From contig NZ_CAHS01000013.1 in the NCBI RefSeq assembly GCF_001050515.1, positions 295,860-359,859 on the forward strand: a stretch of DNA of 64,000 nucleotides, written 5' to 3'. A program made the position numbers and the translations under genes. Shown here piece after piece: positions 63,123 to 64,000 of the stretch. The notes under the pieces are model-generated. The model did not search any database, was not told the origin of the DNA, and saw only the letters and a list, made by a program, of their open reading frames with translations. The stretch is from Erwinia piriflorinigrans CFBP 5888 (GTDB lineage Bacteria > Pseudomonadota > Gammaproteobacteria > Enterobacterales > Enterobacteriaceae). The stretch's first letter is position 1, and every line of letters begins with the position of its first letter.

Positions 63123-63259
63123 TATTTAAAGTAGTAAACGGTATAAACCGTGCAGGGTCGAACCTGCAGCAGGTCGAGTCGAGCGGGAGCGAGACAGCGT
63201 TGCCAGAGGCAACGACCCGCAGGGCGAGGCGTAGCCGAGTCATCCTGCACGACCCACCA
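63123..63259 (+). repeat. tRNA-Lys-linked repeat, unit 2 (137 bp)
   Basis: Follows tRNA-Lys copy 2 and ends with the same 17-base tRNA-Lys 3' end. Differs from unit 1 at scattered positions (for example GCGGGAGCG for GCGAAAGCG). Confidence 0.85.
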
Positions 63260-63385
63260 TATTTAAAGCAGTAAACGGTATAAACCGTGCAGGGTTCGAA
63301 CCTGCAGCAGGTCGAGTCGAGCGGGAGCGAGACAGCGTTGCCAGAGGCAACGACCCGCAGGGTGAGGCGTAGCCGAGTCATCCTG
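63260..63385 (+). repeat. tRNA-Lys-linked repeat, unit 3, lacking the tRNA tail
   Basis: Directly abuts unit 2. The likeness stops at TCATCCTG, so the ACGACCCACCA tail is missing. A 44-base spacer then leads to tRNA-Val. Confidence 0.8.
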
Positions 63386-63429
63386 TACTACCGGTTACAG
63401 CAAGCAGTTTGAATAAATAGTTTCGATAT

Positions 63430-63505
63430 GGGTGATTAGCTCAGTTGGTAGAGCATCTCCTTTACACGGAGGGGGTCGGCGGTTCGAGCCCGTCATCACC
63501 CACCA
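63430..63505 (+). tRNA. tRNA-Val (TAC), copy 1
   Basis: 76 bases with encoded CCA. The anticodon stem TCTCC/GGAGG encloses TTTACAC, giving TAC. The stem contains a T-G pair at its outer end. Confidence 0.94.
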
Positions 63506-63509
63506 TATC

Positions 63510-63585
63510 GGGTCGTTAGCTCAGTTGGTAGAGCAGTTGACTTTTAATCAATTGGTCGCAGGTTCGAATCCTGCACGACCCACCA
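63510..63585 (+). tRNA. tRNA-Lys (TTT), copy 3
   Basis: 76 bases, CCA encoded, identical to copies 1 and 2; only four bases after tRNA-Val copy 1. Confidence 0.96.
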
Positions 63586-63723
63586 TATTCAAAGCAGTAA
63601 ACGGTGTAAACCGTGCGGGGTTCGAACCTGCAGCAGGTCGAGTCGAGCGAAAGCGAGACAGCGTTGCCAGCGGCAACGACCCGCAGGGCGAGGCGAAGCC
63701 GAGTCATCCTGCACGACCCACCA
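63586..63723 (+). repeat. tRNA-Lys-linked repeat, unit 4 (138 bp)
   Basis: Follows tRNA-Lys copy 3 and ends with the exact 17-base tRNA-Lys 3' end. Confidence 0.85.
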
Positions 63724-63836
63724 TATTCAAAGCAGTAAACGGTATAAACCGTGCAGGGTTCGAACGGTCGAGTCGAGCGGGAGCGAGACAGCGTTGCCAG
63801 AGGCAACGACCCGCAGGGCGAGGCTTAGCCGAGTCA
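63724..63836 (+). repeat. tRNA-Lys-linked repeat, unit 5, shortened
   Basis: Abuts unit 4, lacks about ten bases after GTTCGAA (removing the right arm of the T-arm-like hairpin) and lacks the tRNA tail. It is followed by nearly the same spacer as unit 3, then tRNA-Val copy 2. Confidence 0.8.
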
Positions 63837-63885
63837 TGTTGTACCACCGGTTACAGCAAGCAGTTTGAATAAATAGTTTCGATAT

Positions 63886-63961
63886 GGGTGATTAGCTCAG
63901 TTGGTAGAGCATCTCCTTTACACGGAGGGGGTCGGCGGTTCGAGCCCGTCATCACCCACCT
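63886..63961 (+). tRNA. tRNA-Val (TAC), copy 2, CCA not fully encoded
   Basis: Body identical to copy 1, but the 3' end reads ACCT instead of ACCA, so the terminal A would have to be added after transcription by nucleotidyltransferase. Confidence 0.88.
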
Positions 63962-63964
63962 ATC

Positions 63965-64000
63965 GGGTCGTTAGCTCAGTCGGTAGAGCAGGGGATTGAA
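63965..64000 (+). tRNA. partial tRNA, Lys-like 5' end joined to a Phe-like anticodon arm
   Basis: The first 36 bases of a tRNA cut by the window edge. GGGTCGTTAGCTCAGT matches tRNA-Lys, but CGGTAGAGC and GGGGATTGAA match the D loop and anticodon arm of enterobacterial tRNA-Phe (anticodon GAA). The amino acid identity cannot be settled without the 3' half. Confidence 0.6.

Larger units (their letters stand above)
63047..63964 (+). repeat. tandem duplication of a Lys-repeat-repeat-Val block
   Basis: 63047-63509 (463 bp) and 63510-63964 (455 bp) carry the same order: tRNA-Lys, repeat unit, tailless repeat unit, 44-49-bp spacer containing GGTTACAGCAAGCAGTTTG, tRNA-Val, short linker. A third block appears to begin at 63965. 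Confidence 0.85.

Noticed and set aside
62888..63836. Repeat array considered as CRISPR or REP/BIME
   Set aside because: Units are about 115-138 bp, contain tRNA 3' ends and alternate with tRNA genes; there are no short regular repeats with unique spacers and no cas genes.
63432..63872. A 146-codon open frame across the tRNA/repeat array
   Set aside because: Produced by repeats without stops in one frame; peptides repeat with the DNA units and no ribosome binding site is seen.

Overview
This window reads as the chromosome of a gammaproteobacterium of the order Enterobacterales. The protein sequences and gene order look most like the Erwinia/Pantoea branch, but the genus is inferred from recalled family sequences, not from a search. 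Gene order follows the E. coli leuS to lys-val tRNA stretch almost throughout: leuS, gltIJKL, lnt-ybeXYZ-miaB, ubiF, gln/met/leu tRNAs, asnB, nagBACD/nagE, glnS, fur-fldA-ybfE/ybfF-seqA-pgm, kdpE, ybgA-phr-ybgI, pxpBCA, nei, gltA, sdhCDAB-sucABCD, cydABX, ybgC-tolQRAB-pal-cpoB, tRNA-Lys/Val.

Layout. 1-12.4 kb is mostly minus strand: the N-terminal three quarters of leuS, the zinc-ribbon gene ybeL (plus), the glutamate/aspartate ABC importer gltIJKL with a likely SroC RNA between gltI and gltJ, then lnt, corC, ybeY, ybeZ and miaB. 12.6-14.6 kb holds ubiF and a six-gene Met-Leu-Gln-Met-Gln-Gln tRNA operon. 14.7-23 kb holds asnB and the N-acetylglucosamine regulon, divergent around CRP and NagC sites. 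23-32 kb holds glnS, a small NTF2-like protein and an Mtr-type permease that I do not recall at this place in E. coli, then fur, fldA, ybfE, ybfF, seqA and pgm. 32-41.7 kb holds an orphan kdpE, a DUF523-DUF1722 protein, photolyase, ybgI, a complete pyroglutamate locus (pxpBCA, a DUF969/DUF979 transporter pair, pcp) and nei. 41.8-56.8 kb is the aerobic energy block: citrate synthase, succinate dehydrogenase, 2-oxoglutarate dehydrogenase, succinyl-CoA synthetase and cytochrome bd with its 35-residue CydX subunit. 57-62.6 kb is the Tol-Pal cell-envelope operon.

The last 1.2 kb is the most unusual part. It is a tRNA-Lys/tRNA-Val array in which each complete tRNA-Lys is followed by one or two near-identical units of about 115-138 bp. 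Three of the five units end in an exact copy of the last 17 bases of tRNA-Lys, an architecture like the rtT repeats of the E. coli tyrT operon. The Lys-repeat-repeat-Val block is itself duplicated in tandem. The second tRNA-Val lacks an encoded CCA end, and the final tRNA, cut by the window edge, joins a Lys-type 5' end to a Phe-type D loop and anticodon arm.

Other departures from the E. coli plan: no kdpFABCD beside kdpE, no ybgE after cydX, no chiP between glnS and fur, one tRNA-Gln fewer, and an upstream reading frame of fur (uof) that keeps its C-terminal codons but is cut by an early stop. No insertion sequence, prophage or CRISPR array was seen.
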